Shown here piece after piece: positions 44,332 to 54,045 of a stretch of 64,000 nucleotides of DNA (positions are counted from its first letter, which is position 1; each line of letters opens with the position of its first letter). The stretch comes from an uncultured Prevotellaceae bacterium (GTDB lineage Bacteria; Bacteroidota; Bacteroidia; Bacteroidales; Muribaculaceae), in contig CAMJXD010000003.1 of the NCBI GenBank assembly GCA_946409635.1, positions 62,001 to 126,000 on the forward strand, read 5' to 3'. The notes under the pieces were generated by a model that was not told where the DNA came from, did not search any database, and was given only the letters and a program-made list of their open reading frames with translations. The translations under genes and the position numbers were made by a program.

Positions 44332-46176
44332 CTAGAAGGTGAAGCCGGCACCCACCATCAGGCCGATGCGCTGTGCGCCCATGCCGTACAGGATGTCGTA
44401 GCGGCGGTTGAGCAGGTTGGAGGCCTCCAGCCACAGGTTCACGCTGCTGTTGAGGCGGTACTTGGCTCCGGCATGCAGGTTGATGACGTCGGCCATGTTC
44501 AGGAAGGTATAGCCCTCGTTGAACTGGGGATACTCGGGCATGACGGTGGCCATGGGGCCAAAGAGCGCCATGCGGCCGCCGCGGTACTCGAGGCCGACGT
44601 TGATCGACAGGGGCCGCCACGGGGTCACCTTGACGTCGACGTTGGCCACCGTTGACGCGCGGTCAACACCCAGCTTGTAATTGGTGTAGTGGCCATCGGT
44701 AGCAAACATCTCGTTGTCGTGGGGCGCATACTTGACAGCGGCCTTGGCCTCGATGAGCGAGCGGTACTTGTAAGCCACCTCGGCGCTCACATAGTAGCCA
44801 CGCCCGTCGATGACGGTGTAGGTCGACATGAAGCCCGTGTTCAGGGCCAGCGCCTGAGGATAGTCACGGTAGCAGATGCCGGGCTGGTCCTTGACGATGG
44901 CGTAGCCCAGCGATACCTTGGCGCTCAGTCCCTGGAAGGGTCCCACCTTGATGCCGCCCTCGGCATCGAGCGGGGTGTAGATACTGCCATACATCAGCAG
45001 TGGCATGTCGTAACGCGTGTTATAATAATGTGTGGGCACGCGATAGCCCAGCGTCTTGCCGCCAAGGACGTTGGCAAACAGCGAGAAGCCGTCGACCAGA
45101 GCCAGCGATGCCCGCACGTTGGGCGACAGCCTGAAGGCTGCGCCGTCGCTGAAGCTGATGTGGGCATTCAAGCCCAGCTGCAGCTTGAACATGTCGCCGC
45201 GAATGGTATAGGTGGGTGACAAGGTAATCATGCCCACCTCATCAAACAGGTCGTAGTCGCTGCCTGACTTGGCCTTGGCACCGCGGCGCAGGTACTCGCC
45301 CCTGATGCCCAGCGCAGCCGTGGTCAGCTCGGTCACGTCGTAGGTTCCGCCCAGGGTCACGACACCCCAGTTGTCGTGGGCACCGTGATTAAACATGGGA
45401 TTGAACGACTTGTCGTAGGCTGCATGGCCATACTGCAGACCCACGTTGTAGCGCAACGGAGCGTCGCGCAGCATGAGCTGGCTCTTCCAGCCGGCATTGA
45501 TGTTGAAGTCAAAGAAGGTCTGCTTGTCGGTCTGCCAGTTATAACGGGGTGTCAAGTTCATCTCGCCGCCATTCACGGGTTCCAGGCCAGTGACGTTCCA
45601 GCCGCCATAGTAGTTGTAATTGTCGACGTGTACATTCAGGCCCAGCGAGAGCGTGCCCTTGTCGAGCGCACGGCTGTAGTCGACGCCCAGGGTGTTGTCG
45701 TTAAACTTCTGCTTACTGCGGTTTTCATCCAAGGTGATGACCCTGGAGGAATTCTTGCCGTTCCACGTGCTGTTGTGGTTAAGCCAGATGCCCAGCTTCT
45801 CGCGCTCAGCATCCAGGATGCGGTAGCCGAAGTCCATCCTGAAGTTGGCCTGTGTGCCGCCACCGATGTCCAGGTAGCCGCGCTTGTCGCTGAAGTTGTG
45901 CGCCGTGCGGTAGCCATAGGGCAGCAACGTGGGGATACTGGTGGGCACATCGATGGGCGACGTCAGGTCGCTGTACCCCAGCTGGGTCTTCTGTCCCGTG
46001 GCCACGGGTTTCTTGACCTTGGGCAGCTCATTCTTCTTGACGGCCTTCTTCTCGAGCGGGGCGATGTCCTTCTCGAGGGTGATTTCCTTGTTCAGGTTCT
46101 TGTTGTCCTGAGCGTAAGCCCCGTTGAGGGCAAACGCAGCCAGCAACATGGCGATATATATCTTTTTCATCTTCAT
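44332..46176 (-). CDS. Outer-membrane beta-barrel protein (TonB-receptor-like barrel without plug)
   Basis: 614 residues. Signal peptide (MKMKKIYIAMLLAAFALNGA), a lysine-rich linker (about 25-65), then a barrel of alternating aromatic and polar residues to the C-terminus, ending MVGAGFTF with the terminal phenylalanine of outer-membrane barrels. A late LWLEASNLLNRRYDILYGMG is typical of TonB-dependent receptor C-terminal strands. There is no recognisable TonB box or plug domain, and it is short for a receptor. It starts 34 bp after the large TPR gene and is probably translated from the same mRNA; the pair likely acts together at the outer membrane. A second ATG at 46170 is an alternative start. 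Confidence 0.82.
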   Translation of the reverse strand: MKMKKIYIAMLLAAFALNGAYAQDNKNLNKEITLEKDIAPLEKKAVKKNELPKVKKPVATGQKTQLGYSDLTSPIDVPTSIPTLLPYGYRTAHNFSDKRGYLDIGGGTQANFRMDFGYRILDAEREKLGIWLNHNSTWNGKNSSRVITLDENRSKQKFNDNTLGVDYSRALDKGTLSLGLNVHVDNYNYYGGWNVTGLEPVNGGEMNLTPRYNWQTDKQTFFDFNINAGWKSQLMLRDAPLRYNVGLQYGHAAYDKSFNPMFNHGAHDNWGVVTLGGTYDVTELTTAALGIRGEYLRRGAKAKSGSDYDLFDEVGMITLSPTYTIRGDMFKLQLGLNAHISFSDGAAFRLSPNVRASLALVDGFSLFANVLGGKTLGYRVPTHYYNTRYDMPLLMYGSIYTPLDAEGGIKVGPFQGLSAKVSLGYAIVKDQPGICYRDYPQALALNTGFMSTYTVIDGRGYYVSAEVAYKYRSLIEAKAAVKYAPHDNEMFATDGHYTNYKLGVDRASTVANVDVKVTPWRPLSINVGLEYRGGRMALFGPMATVMPEYPQFNEGYTFLNMADVINLHAGAKYRLNSSVNLWLEASNLLNRRYDILYGMGAQRIGLMVGAGFTF

Positions 46177-46210
46177 ATCTTAATGATTGCTTGCGTGGTG
46201 AGTGAGGGGG

Positions 46211-49200
46211 TTAGTTCTTCTTGCTCTTGGTGCTCTTCTTCTTGGCGTTGTCAGAGCTGGAGTTGGCCGTGGAGCTGGCATTGCCGCCTTTCCACTTGTT
46301 GAGCCTAGACTCGATCCCGTTGAAGATTTCCTTCTCCTTGCCAGGATAGTTGCTCTTGAGGCTCTGCAGATACTCGCGTGCCTGTGCCACGTCGCCCTTC
46401 TTGTAGTAGACGTCGGCCAGGGTCAGGAAACTCTTGCCCAACCAGTAGTTGTGGGGCGTGCCGGCCTCGATGAGCGCGTTGATGGTCTGCTCGGCACCGT
46501 CAAGGTTGCCCATCTCATACTGCATGCGTGAGAGCTCATAGGAGGCCTGTGCACCCTGCTCGCTCGAGGGGTCCTTGGCCAGGGCACGGAAGGCCGCCTC
46601 GGCACCGCGGGTGTCGCCCGTCTGGGCCAGTGCCAGGCCACGGTCGAGGGTGACTTCACGCTCCTCGGCAGCAGTGAGTCCGCCGCGGTCGATCAGTGTG
46701 CCGGCGATGTTCTTCACCTCGTTCCAGTTGCCGGTCTGCTTGGCGACGCGCATGGCGCCCAGTTGGGCCAGCGTGCGGTTATCGTCGCTGGTGGCCCGCT
46801 CGGCCAGCTCGTTGTAGCTCTTGATGGCCTCGTCATACTTGCCCTGACGGGCCAGGATGTCGCTGCGCATGGCCATCGCATCCTGGGCATAGGAGGCATC
46901 GCCGCCGCCCTGCAGGGCCTCGTTGATGGCGGCCATGGCCTCGTTATAGTTGCCCTTGCCGTAGTGGTAGCGGGCGATGTAGTACTTAGCCTTGGCGACA
47001 TAGGCGCCTGCCGGGTAATCCTTGAGGTACTTCTGCATCTTGTCGATGCTGGGTTTGGCATCGATGGCGGCCTTCTCGGCGGCCTCAAAGGTGAGTCGTT
47101 CGACCTCATTGACGTCAATCTTGGGCGCATTGGGCACGCTGCTCAGGAACTTGCTGAACTCGGCCAGCTGGTCACGGTCGGCATAGATGAGCTTCATGTC
47201 CTCGGCCGCGGCCTGAGCCTCGGCGCTGGTGGGATACTGGCGCACGATCTTCTTGTAGGCCTCGATGGCATCGTCCTCCTTGCCCATCGACTTGTTGACC
47301 AGGGCGCTCTGGAGCAGACCCTTGCGAGCCTCGACACTCTTGGGATAATTCTTGAGCAGTGTGGCATAGGTGGCCAGTGCATCGCTGTTCTTGCCCAGCA
47401 GGGCCTGGGCGTTGCCCTTCTCGAGCAGGGCCTGTGGGGCGAGCTCGCTCTTGGGATAGTTGGCCACCAGGGCGTCCATCTGTGCAATCTCGTCAGCATA
47501 CTGGTGGCTCATGCCCATCATGATGCCCTTTTGGTACATCGCATAGTCGCCGCTGGCGCTCTTGTCGAGTCGCATGGCCTGGTCGTAGGAGGCCTGTGCA
47601 GCGCCAAACTCGCGGGCATAGTACTGTGTGTCGCCGATGCGGTTATAGGCGTCGGCGGTCAGGTCGCTGCTCAGCTGCTTGCTGGCAATCGCGTTCTGGA
47701 AGGCCGTCTTGGCCTCGGCATAGCGTTTCTCGTGATACAGGCTGTAACCCAGGTTATACTGTGCCAGGCCGTAGTTCTCGTCGGTCTTGCTGATGCTCTT
47801 GACATACTCCTGCTGCTGCTTGGCGGCCTCCTTGTAGTTACCCTCGCGGTACTGCGACTCGGCCAGCCACAGGCGACTCTCGTTGAGGGCCGTCTTGTCG
47901 TAGTTGCCTACGGCTATCGACTGCTTGAAGTAGTCGTTGGCCTCCTTGTTGCGGTTGTTGGCCAGGGCCTGCACACCCAGGTTGTACAAGATGTTCTGCT
48001 TGGCCTTGAGCACGCGTGCACCCGGTTTCTTGATGCGGTTGATGCTTGTGAGTGCCCGCTGGTAGTCGGTCGTGCTCATGTAGGCATCCACCAGGTAGCC
48101 CTCAACATTATCTTTATAGCGCGAATTGGGATACTGGTTCAGGAAGTCCTCAAACAGGTCGATGCTCTTGTCAAACGGCGTGCGGGCGCCCTTGCTCAAG
48201 CCCACGGCGTAATTATAGTAGGCCGTCTCCTTGACGTTGCGGTCGCAGTCCATCATCGCAGCCTGCTGGAAGGCCATGTTGGCTCCGTTCAGGTCATTGA
48301 GCCGACGCTTGGACTGTCCCATATACAGGTAGGCGCTCTGAGCCAGCGCGTCGCTGCCGTCGATGACGTGCAGCATGTCGTCGACAACCGCCTGGTAATT
48401 GCCGTCGCGATAGTCGAGCACGCCGACCGTGTAGGCTGCCGTGCGATAAGGCTCACCCTCGGGGTTGTTCATGTATCGACGCAGATAGGTGCGGGCCTCG
48501 ACGTCGTTGCCCAGGTGGTAATAGCTCTCACCCACCAGGCGGTTGAGCTCGGCGTCAAAGTAGTCGTTGGCATGCTGTGCCAGCAGTTCCTTGCCCTGGT
48601 TGATGACGTCGTTATAGCGCTTCTTGTTATACTCGATCTGGGTGAGGTAATACTGTGACTGGTAGCCCAGTTCGGTGTCGCGCTGGATGCGTGAGAATTT
48701 CTCCTGGGCCTCGTCATAGTTGCCCTGGGCATAGTCCAGATAGGCCTTATAGAACTCACTGGCACCGCCATAGCGCGACGTGTGGTCGAGCTCGTTGTAC
48801 TGTCGCTCGGCCTCATGATAGTTGCCCAGGCGCAGGTTACAATAGGCGCGGCGATACTCCAGATCCTCGTCACCGTCCAGGTCCAGGGCCCTGTTGCGCA
48901 CCATCGAGTAGCTCAGCAGAGCGCTCTCCCACTGGCCGCGGTAGAAATAGTAGTTGCCCACCTTGAGCTGGGCCTCGGTGGCCAGCGGCGACGACGGATA
49001 GGTGTCGATGAAGCGCTGCAGCGAAACGACGCTCGACTCCAGTCCGCGCTCAAACTCACTCAGGGCGATGTAGTAGTCGGCCTGCTCACGCATCGAGGCG
49101 TCGGCTGGGAGCTGCTTGAGGTGCTGCAGCTGGTCGATGGCACCGACATAGTTGCGGGACTCATACATCTGGAGTCCGCGCTCGAGATAGCCGACTGCTC

Positions 49201-49288
49201 CACTCGACATCATGTCGGGCTGTCCCATCGCCACCACGGGGGCGGCAACCAGGGCCGACAACAAAAGGGCTTTCTTGATTCTCTTCAT
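46211..49288 (-). CDS. Large periplasmic tetratricopeptide-repeat protein
   Basis: 1025 residues. Signal peptide (MKRIKKALLLSALVAAPVVA) then TPR-type helical repeats almost throughout (for example YFYRGQWESALLSYSMVRNR, YLDYAQGNYDEAQEKFSRIQ, YLDYRDGNYQ-type units, ARYHYGKGNYNEAMAAINEA), ending in a lysine/serine-rich tail (SSDNAKKKSTKSKKN). Repeats of this kind make superhelical scaffolds for protein complexes; no enzymatic motif is seen. The product should be periplasmic or outer-membrane associated. The downstream barrel gene is 34 bp away. A promoter lies at 49375-49408. The specific partner is not identifiable by sequence. Confidence 0.88.
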   Translation of the reverse strand: MKRIKKALLLSALVAAPVVAMGQPDMMSSGAVGYLERGLQMYESRNYVGAIDQLQHLKQLPADASMREQADYYIALSEFERGLESSVVSLQRFIDTYPSSPLATEAQLKVGNYYFYRGQWESALLSYSMVRNRALDLDGDEDLEYRRAYCNLRLGNYHEAERQYNELDHTSRYGGASEFYKAYLDYAQGNYDEAQEKFSRIQRDTELGYQSQYYLTQIEYNKKRYNDVINQGKELLAQHANDYFDAELNRLVGESYYHLGNDVEARTYLRRYMNNPEGEPYRTAAYTVGVLDYRDGNYQAVVDDMLHVIDGSDALAQSAYLYMGQSKRRLNDLNGANMAFQQAAMMDCDRNVKETAYYNYAVGLSKGARTPFDKSIDLFEDFLNQYPNSRYKDNVEGYLVDAYMSTTDYQRALTSINRIKKPGARVLKAKQNILYNLGVQALANNRNKEANDYFKQSIAVGNYDKTALNESRLWLAESQYREGNYKEAAKQQQEYVKSISKTDENYGLAQYNLGYSLYHEKRYAEAKTAFQNAIASKQLSSDLTADAYNRIGDTQYYAREFGAAQASYDQAMRLDKSASGDYAMYQKGIMMGMSHQYADEIAQMDALVANYPKSELAPQALLEKGNAQALLGKNSDALATYATLLKNYPKSVEARKGLLQSALVNKSMGKEDDAIEAYKKIVRQYPTSAEAQAAAEDMKLIYADRDQLAEFSKFLSSVPNAPKIDVNEVERLTFEAAEKAAIDAKPSIDKMQKYLKDYPAGAYVAKAKYYIARYHYGKGNYNEAMAAINEALQGGGDASYAQDAMAMRSDILARQGKYDEAIKSYNELAERATSDDNRTLAQLGAMRVAKQTGNWNEVKNIAGTLIDRGGLTAAEEREVTLDRGLALAQTGDTRGAEAAFRALAKDPSSEQGAQASYELSRMQYEMGNLDGAEQTINALIEAGTPHNYWLGKSFLTLADVYYKKGDVAQAREYLQSLKSNYPGKEKEIFNGIESRLNKWKGGNASSTANSSSDNAKKKSTKSKKN

Positions 49289-49374
49289 ATATATTTAGCT
49301 ATCGTTTTGATTGATTTTCACTTGCTTGCCGCCCAGGACATAGCCGGGCTCATCTTTCACATTAATATTAACTG

Positions 49375-49408
49375 CAAATTTACGGATTAATTGCCACATA
49401 GCTGCAAC
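49375..49408 (-). promoter_or_regulatory. Promoter of the TPR/beta-barrel operon
   Basis: The minus strand reads GTTG-N22-TAAATTTG, with the -7 box 86 bp before the ATG at 49288. Together with the plus-strand promoter at 49531-49561 it accounts for the recognisable content of this 334-bp divergent region. Confidence 0.55.
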
Positions 49409-49530
49409 TGTTCATCTAAAATTATGCTAAAATTAGCCTATAAATGTTTTGGCAGCGGGGCGCCAGGTTGCCACCGACAGGACACCATACTGCCCTGATT
49501 GATAAAAAGTGAGAAAAAATTAATTCTATT

Positions 49531-49561
49531 TTTGCTAGTATGCAAAAAATAACTACCTTTG
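49531..49561 (+). promoter_or_regulatory. Promoter of the PpiD-like gene
   Basis: TTTG-N19-TACCTTTG, full consensus match, 61 bp before the ATG at 49623. Confidence 0.72.
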
Positions 49562-49622
49562 CGTGTTTATTTGGCGAAATACCCAAAAAGATAGAAAGAT
49601 AACGTAATAAAAATAATTGTAA

Positions 49623-51701
49623 ATGGCTACATTAGAGAAGATTAGAAAACAGAGATTGTGGCTCGCCATCATCATTGGTGGTGCTTTGCTCGCATTCATT
49701 ATCGAAGTAGGTGTTGAGGCATTCGGTCGTTCGGGTGGCAGCACCACGGTCGCCAAAGTCGGCAATGAGAAGATTGATATCACGTCGTTACAGCGCCGCG
49801 TCGAGCAGATTGCCGCTGCCGAACAGCAGCAGAATCAGACGCAACAGATCGACGCCGCCACCCGCCAGCAGCAGGTGCTCGACGAGATGATCAACGAGGA
49901 GCTCCTCAACCAGGAGTACGAGAAGTTGGGCATCTATGTCAGCGACAAGGAAATCAGCGAACTCATGATTGGCAAGAATCCCGCCCCCATGGCTGTACAG
50001 TTTGCCCAGCAGGCTGGAGCCAAGTCGCCTGCCGAACTCTACGACTTCATCATGAACCCCGGCAAGCAGGGTGTTCCCCAGGAGCAGGTCGCCGAGTTGA
50101 AGGCCAAGTGGGATGAGCTGAAAGACGAAATCGTAAAACAATATAAGTACGCCAAGCTGCAGACGCTGCTGGTAGGCTGTCTGCAGGCCAACGACCTCGA
50201 CCGCGCCCAGATGGCCGAGGAGTCAGCCACGACCAACGTCGTGTTGTTCGCCAAGAAGGACTACTCATCGATTCCCGACGACAAGTTCCCCGTGAGCGAC
50301 GCCGAGCTGCAGGCCGAGTGGCAGAAGCTCAAGCCCCTGTTCAAGCTTGACGAGGAGGTGCGCGAGATTCACTACATCGCCGTCAACATCGAGCCCAGCG
50401 CCGAGGATATCACCGCCGCAAAGAAGGTTGCCGACGCAGCCTATGCCGCCCTGCAGAAGGGCCGTGGAGTTGACTCAGTAAGACTCCTGGGCACCGTGAA
50501 CATCGACACCGCTCTGGTACTCAAGCAGAACCTTCCCAGCAGGGTGCGTGACTACTTTGCCAGCGCCGAGGTGGGTGCTACCATGCGCGACACCGTGGTC
50601 AACAACCAGCACAAGATGTACAAGCTCATGAACAGGCAGCAGCTGCTCGACTCGGTCAAGATGGACTACGTAGTCATCCAGGCCGACGCCAAGACCCAGC
50701 AGGAGGTTCTCGCCCAGCTCAACAGCGGCAAGTCGCTCGACGAGCTCAAGAAGGCCTACCCCCAGAAGGTAGACGGCAAGCTCGACGACTGGCAGCGCAT
50801 CTACAACATGCCCGACTCGACCAAGAACAAGATCAATGCAGCCACCACAGGCAGCTACTTTGTTTACACCACGAGCGACCAGTTTGGCGCCGTGATGCGC
50901 ATCACCGAGAAGAAGCCCGCCAAGACCTTCTACACACTGGCCACCATCAAGTATGACGCCTATGCCAGCACCAAGACCAGCGAAGGCCTGCGCGACAAGC
51001 TGCAGGATTTCCTGAACAAGAACAAGACCATCAAGGCGTTTGAGGAGAATGCCGCCAAGGCCGGCTTCAACGCCATGAATATCTACATCACCCCCAGCAT
51101 GCCCCAGGTATCGGGCATGAAGGACACCCGCAAGGCCATCAAGTGGGCCTTCGACAGCAAGAAGGGTGATATTTCGCCCATCTTCAGCGACAACAACGAC
51201 GTGATGCTCGTGGTAGCTCTCGACGACATCTACAAGGACTACATGCCCTACACCTTCGACCAGGGTAAGGAAATGCTGACCCAGATCGTGCGCAACCGCA
51301 AGAAGGGCGAGGCCCTGGTTAAGCAGTATCAGGGCAAGGCCAGCGACCTGAACGGCTATGCAGCCGTGATGGGCGCCAAGGTAGACACCGCCCGCGTGGC
51401 ATTTGCCTCGAACGGTGACCCCATCCTGGGCAACGAGCCTGGCATCGTGGGACGCATCGCCACCGCCAAGGTGGGCGCTCTGCAGGGCCCCTGGAAGGGC
51501 GAGAACGCCGTGTTTGTTTACCAGGTAGTGAAGCAGGAGAAGGAAGAGCGCAAGCCCAGCAAGGAGGAGCTTGACAACCGTTATGCTCAGACCCGCGGTG
51601 CACAGCTGTTTGCCAACCCGCGCAACCCCCGCGTCATCTACAACATCCTGAGCAATGCCAAGGGCAGCAAGGTGGAGAAGCACCTCATCGACTTCTATTG
51701 A
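49623..51701 (+). CDS. PpiD/SurA-type membrane-anchored peptidyl-prolyl isomerase
   Basis: 692 residues. A short cytoplasmic N-terminus and one membrane anchor (about 13-33, LWLAIIIGGALLAFIIEVGV), a SurA_N-like chaperone region (VAKVGNEKIDITSLQRRVEQ, then a glutamine-rich helix and QVLDEMINEELLNQEYEKLG), a central parvulin-like part (about 340-450) and a C-terminal region that again looks parvulin-related (KKGDISPIFSDNNDVMLVVA). PpiD-type proteins fold outer-membrane and periplasmic proteins. The parvulin domains look degenerate, so isomerase activity is not certain. Monocistronic, with its own promoter and terminator. The size and single N-terminal anchor match Bacteroidetes PpiD. Confidence 0.9.
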   Translation: MATLEKIRKQRLWLAIIIGGALLAFIIEVGVEAFGRSGGSTTVAKVGNEKIDITSLQRRVEQIAAAEQQQNQTQQIDAATRQQQVLDEMINEELLNQEYEKLGIYVSDKEISELMIGKNPAPMAVQFAQQAGAKSPAELYDFIMNPGKQGVPQEQVAELKAKWDELKDEIVKQYKYAKLQTLLVGCLQANDLDRAQMAEESATTNVVLFAKKDYSSIPDDKFPVSDAELQAEWQKLKPLFKLDEEVREIHYIAVNIEPSAEDITAAKKVADAAYAALQKGRGVDSVRLLGTVNIDTALVLKQNLPSRVRDYFASAEVGATMRDTVVNNQHKMYKLMNRQQLLDSVKMDYVVIQADAKTQQEVLAQLNSGKSLDELKKAYPQKVDGKLDDWQRIYNMPDSTKNKINAATTGSYFVYTTSDQFGAVMRITEKKPAKTFYTLATIKYDAYASTKTSEGLRDKLQDFLNKNKTIKAFEENAAKAGFNAMNIYITPSMPQVSGMKDTRKAIKWAFDSKKGDISPIFSDNNDVMLVVALDDIYKDYMPYTFDQGKEMLTQIVRNRKKGEALVKQYQGKASDLNGYAAVMGAKVDTARVAFASNGDPILGNEPGIVGRIATAKVGALQGPWKGENAVFVYQVVKQEKEERKPSKEELDNRYAQTRGAQLFANPRNPRVIYNILSNAKGSKVEKHLIDFY

Positions 51702-51727
51702 TGCCCAGCGGCTCTCACTAGAGACAC

Positions 51728-51764
51728 CAAGCCCCGCAACCACAAGCTGCGGGGCTTGTTTTTG
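51728..51764 (+). terminator. Terminator of the PpiD-like gene
   Basis: 11-bp stem CAAGCCCCGCA/TGCGGGGCTTG, followed by TTTTT, 26 bp past the stop codon. Confidence 0.92.
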
Positions 51765-51857
51765 GGGTACAAAACGCATTTTTACACGTTGAGATACACC
51801 TTATTTAAAAAAAAATCTATAATTTTGGAGGTTAAACCACAATATCATTACATTTCA

Positions 51858-52292
51858 ATGTCAACAATCAACGATCGACAAGACGAAATCATAGAAGAAT
51901 TTGAGGGTCTGGACGACTGGATGGACCGCTACCAGGTCATCATCGACATGGGCAACGCCATGCCAGCGCTCGACGAGCAGTACAAGACGGCCGACAACCT
52001 GATTGACGGCTGCCAGAGCCGCGTGTGGCTGCAGGCCGACTGCATCGACGGCCGCATGCGCCTGCAGGCCGACAGCGACGCCATCATCGTCAAGGGCATC
52101 ATATCGATGCTCGTGCGCGTGCTCGACGGCGCCACGCCCCAGGAGGTGCTCGAGAGCGACCTGTACTTTATCGAGCGCATCGGCCTGCGGGAGCACCTGT
52201 CCCCCACGCGCAGCAACGGCCTGCTGGCGATGATCAAGCAGGTCAGGGCCTATGCCATCGCCTTCCAGGCGGCAGGTCACAGCGGCTGCTAA
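51858..52292 (+). CDS. sufE: SufE-family sulfur acceptor protein
   Basis: 144 residues. SufE takes persulfide sulfur from the cysteine desulfurase SufS and passes it to the Suf scaffold for iron-sulfur cluster assembly. The acceptor cysteine is C52 in the conserved DGCQSRVWL. Other family features: IIEEFEGLDDWMDRYQVIID, then a C-terminal helix IGLREHLSPTRSNGLLAMI. The ATG at 51858 is chosen because the in-frame sequence upstream is A/T-rich leader. A TAATTTTG box lies at 51820-51827. SufBCDS genes are not adjacent here. Confidence 0.92.
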   Translation: MSTINDRQDEIIEEFEGLDDWMDRYQVIIDMGNAMPALDEQYKTADNLIDGCQSRVWLQADCIDGRMRLQADSDAIIVKGIISMLVRVLDGATPQEVLESDLYFIERIGLREHLSPTRSNGLLAMIKQVRAYAIAFQAAGHSGC

Positions 52293-52347
52293 AAACTCAT
52301 GCGATACATTCATTAATCATTAATTCTATAAAAAACCAATCGAAGTT

Positions 52348-53934
52348 ATGTTTAAAAAACATCCCAAGGGGTTAATCCCTGCCGCGCTGAGCAACATGGG
52401 CGAGCGCTTCGGCTACTACATCATGAATGCCGTGCTGCTGCTGTTCCTGTGCTCCAAGTTCGGCCTTGACGAGGGCACCAGCGGTGTCATCTACAGCATC
52501 TTCTATGCTGGTATCTATGTGTTAAGTCTCGTGGGCGGTGCCATCGCCGACAGCACCCAGAAGTACAAGGCCACCATCCAGTGGGGCCTTATCATCATGG
52601 CCATCGGCTACGTGCTGCTGTCGATTCCCATCACTGCCAATCAGGGCAACATCACGTGGCTGCTCACGTTCACGTGCATCGCGCTGTTCCTGATCGCCTT
52701 CGGTAACGGCTTGTTCAAGGGTAACCTGCAGGCCATCGTGGGCCAGATGTATGACAACATGGAGGCCGACGCTGTTGCCGCTGGCAAGAGCGCCGAGGAG
52801 ATCAAGGAAATCAAGGAGCGCCGCGACTCGGGCTTCCAGATTTTCTATGTGTTCATCAACATCGGTGGCTTGATTGCCCCGTTCGTGGCTCCGCTGCTGC
52901 GCCAGTGGTGGCTGGGTGTCAAGGGCATGGTCTATGATGCCGGTCTGCCCGCATTGTGCCACCAGTACATCAACGACGCCGCCAACATGGGTGCCGAGCA
53001 GATGACCAACCTGAGCGCACTCATGGAGAAGGCCAACCCCGCCGGCTTCAGCGCCGGTGACATGGGCGCCGCTTGCAGCAGCTACCTGCAAATCTTCAAC
53101 GAGGGTGTGCACTACAGCTTCATCGCATCGGTTGTCGCCATGTTCATCTCGCTGGCCATCTTTATGACATTCAAGAAGATCTTCCCCACCCCTGCCAAGA
53201 AGGAAGCCGCTGCCACCGAGGGTTACACCGAGGAGGAGAAGCGCGCCATGGCCAAGGAGATCAAGCAGCGCATGGCAGCCCTGTTTGCAGTGCTGGGCGT
53301 GTGTGTGTTCTTCTGGCTGTCGTTCCACCAGAACGGCCAGTCGCTGTCGGTATTCGCTCGTGACTATGTCGTGACCGACAGCATCGCGCCCGAGATCTGG
53401 CAGGCCGTCAACCCGTTCTTCGTCATCGTCCTCACCCCCATCATCATGGCCATCTTTGCTTCTCTGGCAAGGAAAGGAAAAGCCATTTCCACGCCTCGCA
53501 AGATTGTCATCGGTATGGGTATCACGGGACTGGCCTACTTGTTCCTCGTGCTGCTGAGCATGGGTTACGATTATCCCAATGGTGAGACCTTCCGTGCCAT
53601 GGGCATCGACCAGCAGGCAGCCATGAAGTCGCAGTGGTGGGTACTCATTGCCACCTACTTCTTCCTGACTGTTGCCGAGCTGTTCATCTCGCCGCTGGGC
53701 CTGTCGTTCGTCAGCAAGATTGCTCCCAAGCACCTGCAGGGTATCTGCCAGGGCTTGTGGCTGGGTGCCACCGCACTGGGCAACCTGCTCATCTGGATTG
53801 GTCCGGTCATGCTCAACAAGATGCCCAAGCTGTGGATGTGCTGGGCCGTGTTCCTGGTCATCTGCCTCGTCGCCATGGGCGTCATGTGGGGCATGGTCAA
53901 CTGGCTGGAGCGCGTTACCGGCGAGAAGCAGTAA
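52348..53934 (+). CDS. POT-family peptide/proton symporter (first of two)
   Basis: 528 residues with 12-14 hydrophobic segments. The proton-dependent oligopeptide transporter signature is present at the N-terminus (NMGERFGYYIMNAVLLLFL, the GERFxYY motif) and in the middle (FQIFYVFINIGGLIAPFVAP). These MFS carriers import di- and tripeptides with protons; the next gene is a paralog. The glutamate that precedes GER in many POT proteins (ExxER) is replaced by asparagine-methionine, so proton coupling details could differ. It starts 55 bp after sufE. Confidence 0.92.
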   Translation: MFKKHPKGLIPAALSNMGERFGYYIMNAVLLLFLCSKFGLDEGTSGVIYSIFYAGIYVLSLVGGAIADSTQKYKATIQWGLIIMAIGYVLLSIPITANQGNITWLLTFTCIALFLIAFGNGLFKGNLQAIVGQMYDNMEADAVAAGKSAEEIKEIKERRDSGFQIFYVFINIGGLIAPFVAPLLRQWWLGVKGMVYDAGLPALCHQYINDAANMGAEQMTNLSALMEKANPAGFSAGDMGAACSSYLQIFNEGVHYSFIASVVAMFISLAIFMTFKKIFPTPAKKEAAATEGYTEEEKRAMAKEIKQRMAALFAVLGVCVFFWLSFHQNGQSLSVFARDYVVTDSIAPEIWQAVNPFFVIVLTPIIMAIFASLARKGKAISTPRKIVIGMGITGLAYLFLVLLSMGYDYPNGETFRAMGIDQQAAMKSQWWVLIATYFFLTVAELFISPLGLSFVSKIAPKHLQGICQGLWLGATALGNLLIWIGPVMLNKMPKLWMCWAVFLVICLVAMGVMWGMVNWLERVTGEKQ

Positions 53935-53982
53935 GCTACCGACCGCGCAATACACATTATTTTAATTAATAATAACCACCAC

Positions 53983-54025
53983 GAGAATCTAGAGGATCTA
54001 GAGTAGCTAGATTTTCTAGATTCTC
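53983..54025. repeat. Inverted repeat between the POT genes
   Basis: 11-bp arms GAGAATCTAGA (53983-53993) and TCTAGATTCTC (54015-54025), with further CTAGA/GATCTAGAG motifs between. It sits 20 bp before the second POT gene. Confidence 0.75.
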
Positions 54026-54045
54026 TAATTAAAAAGAGAATAATT

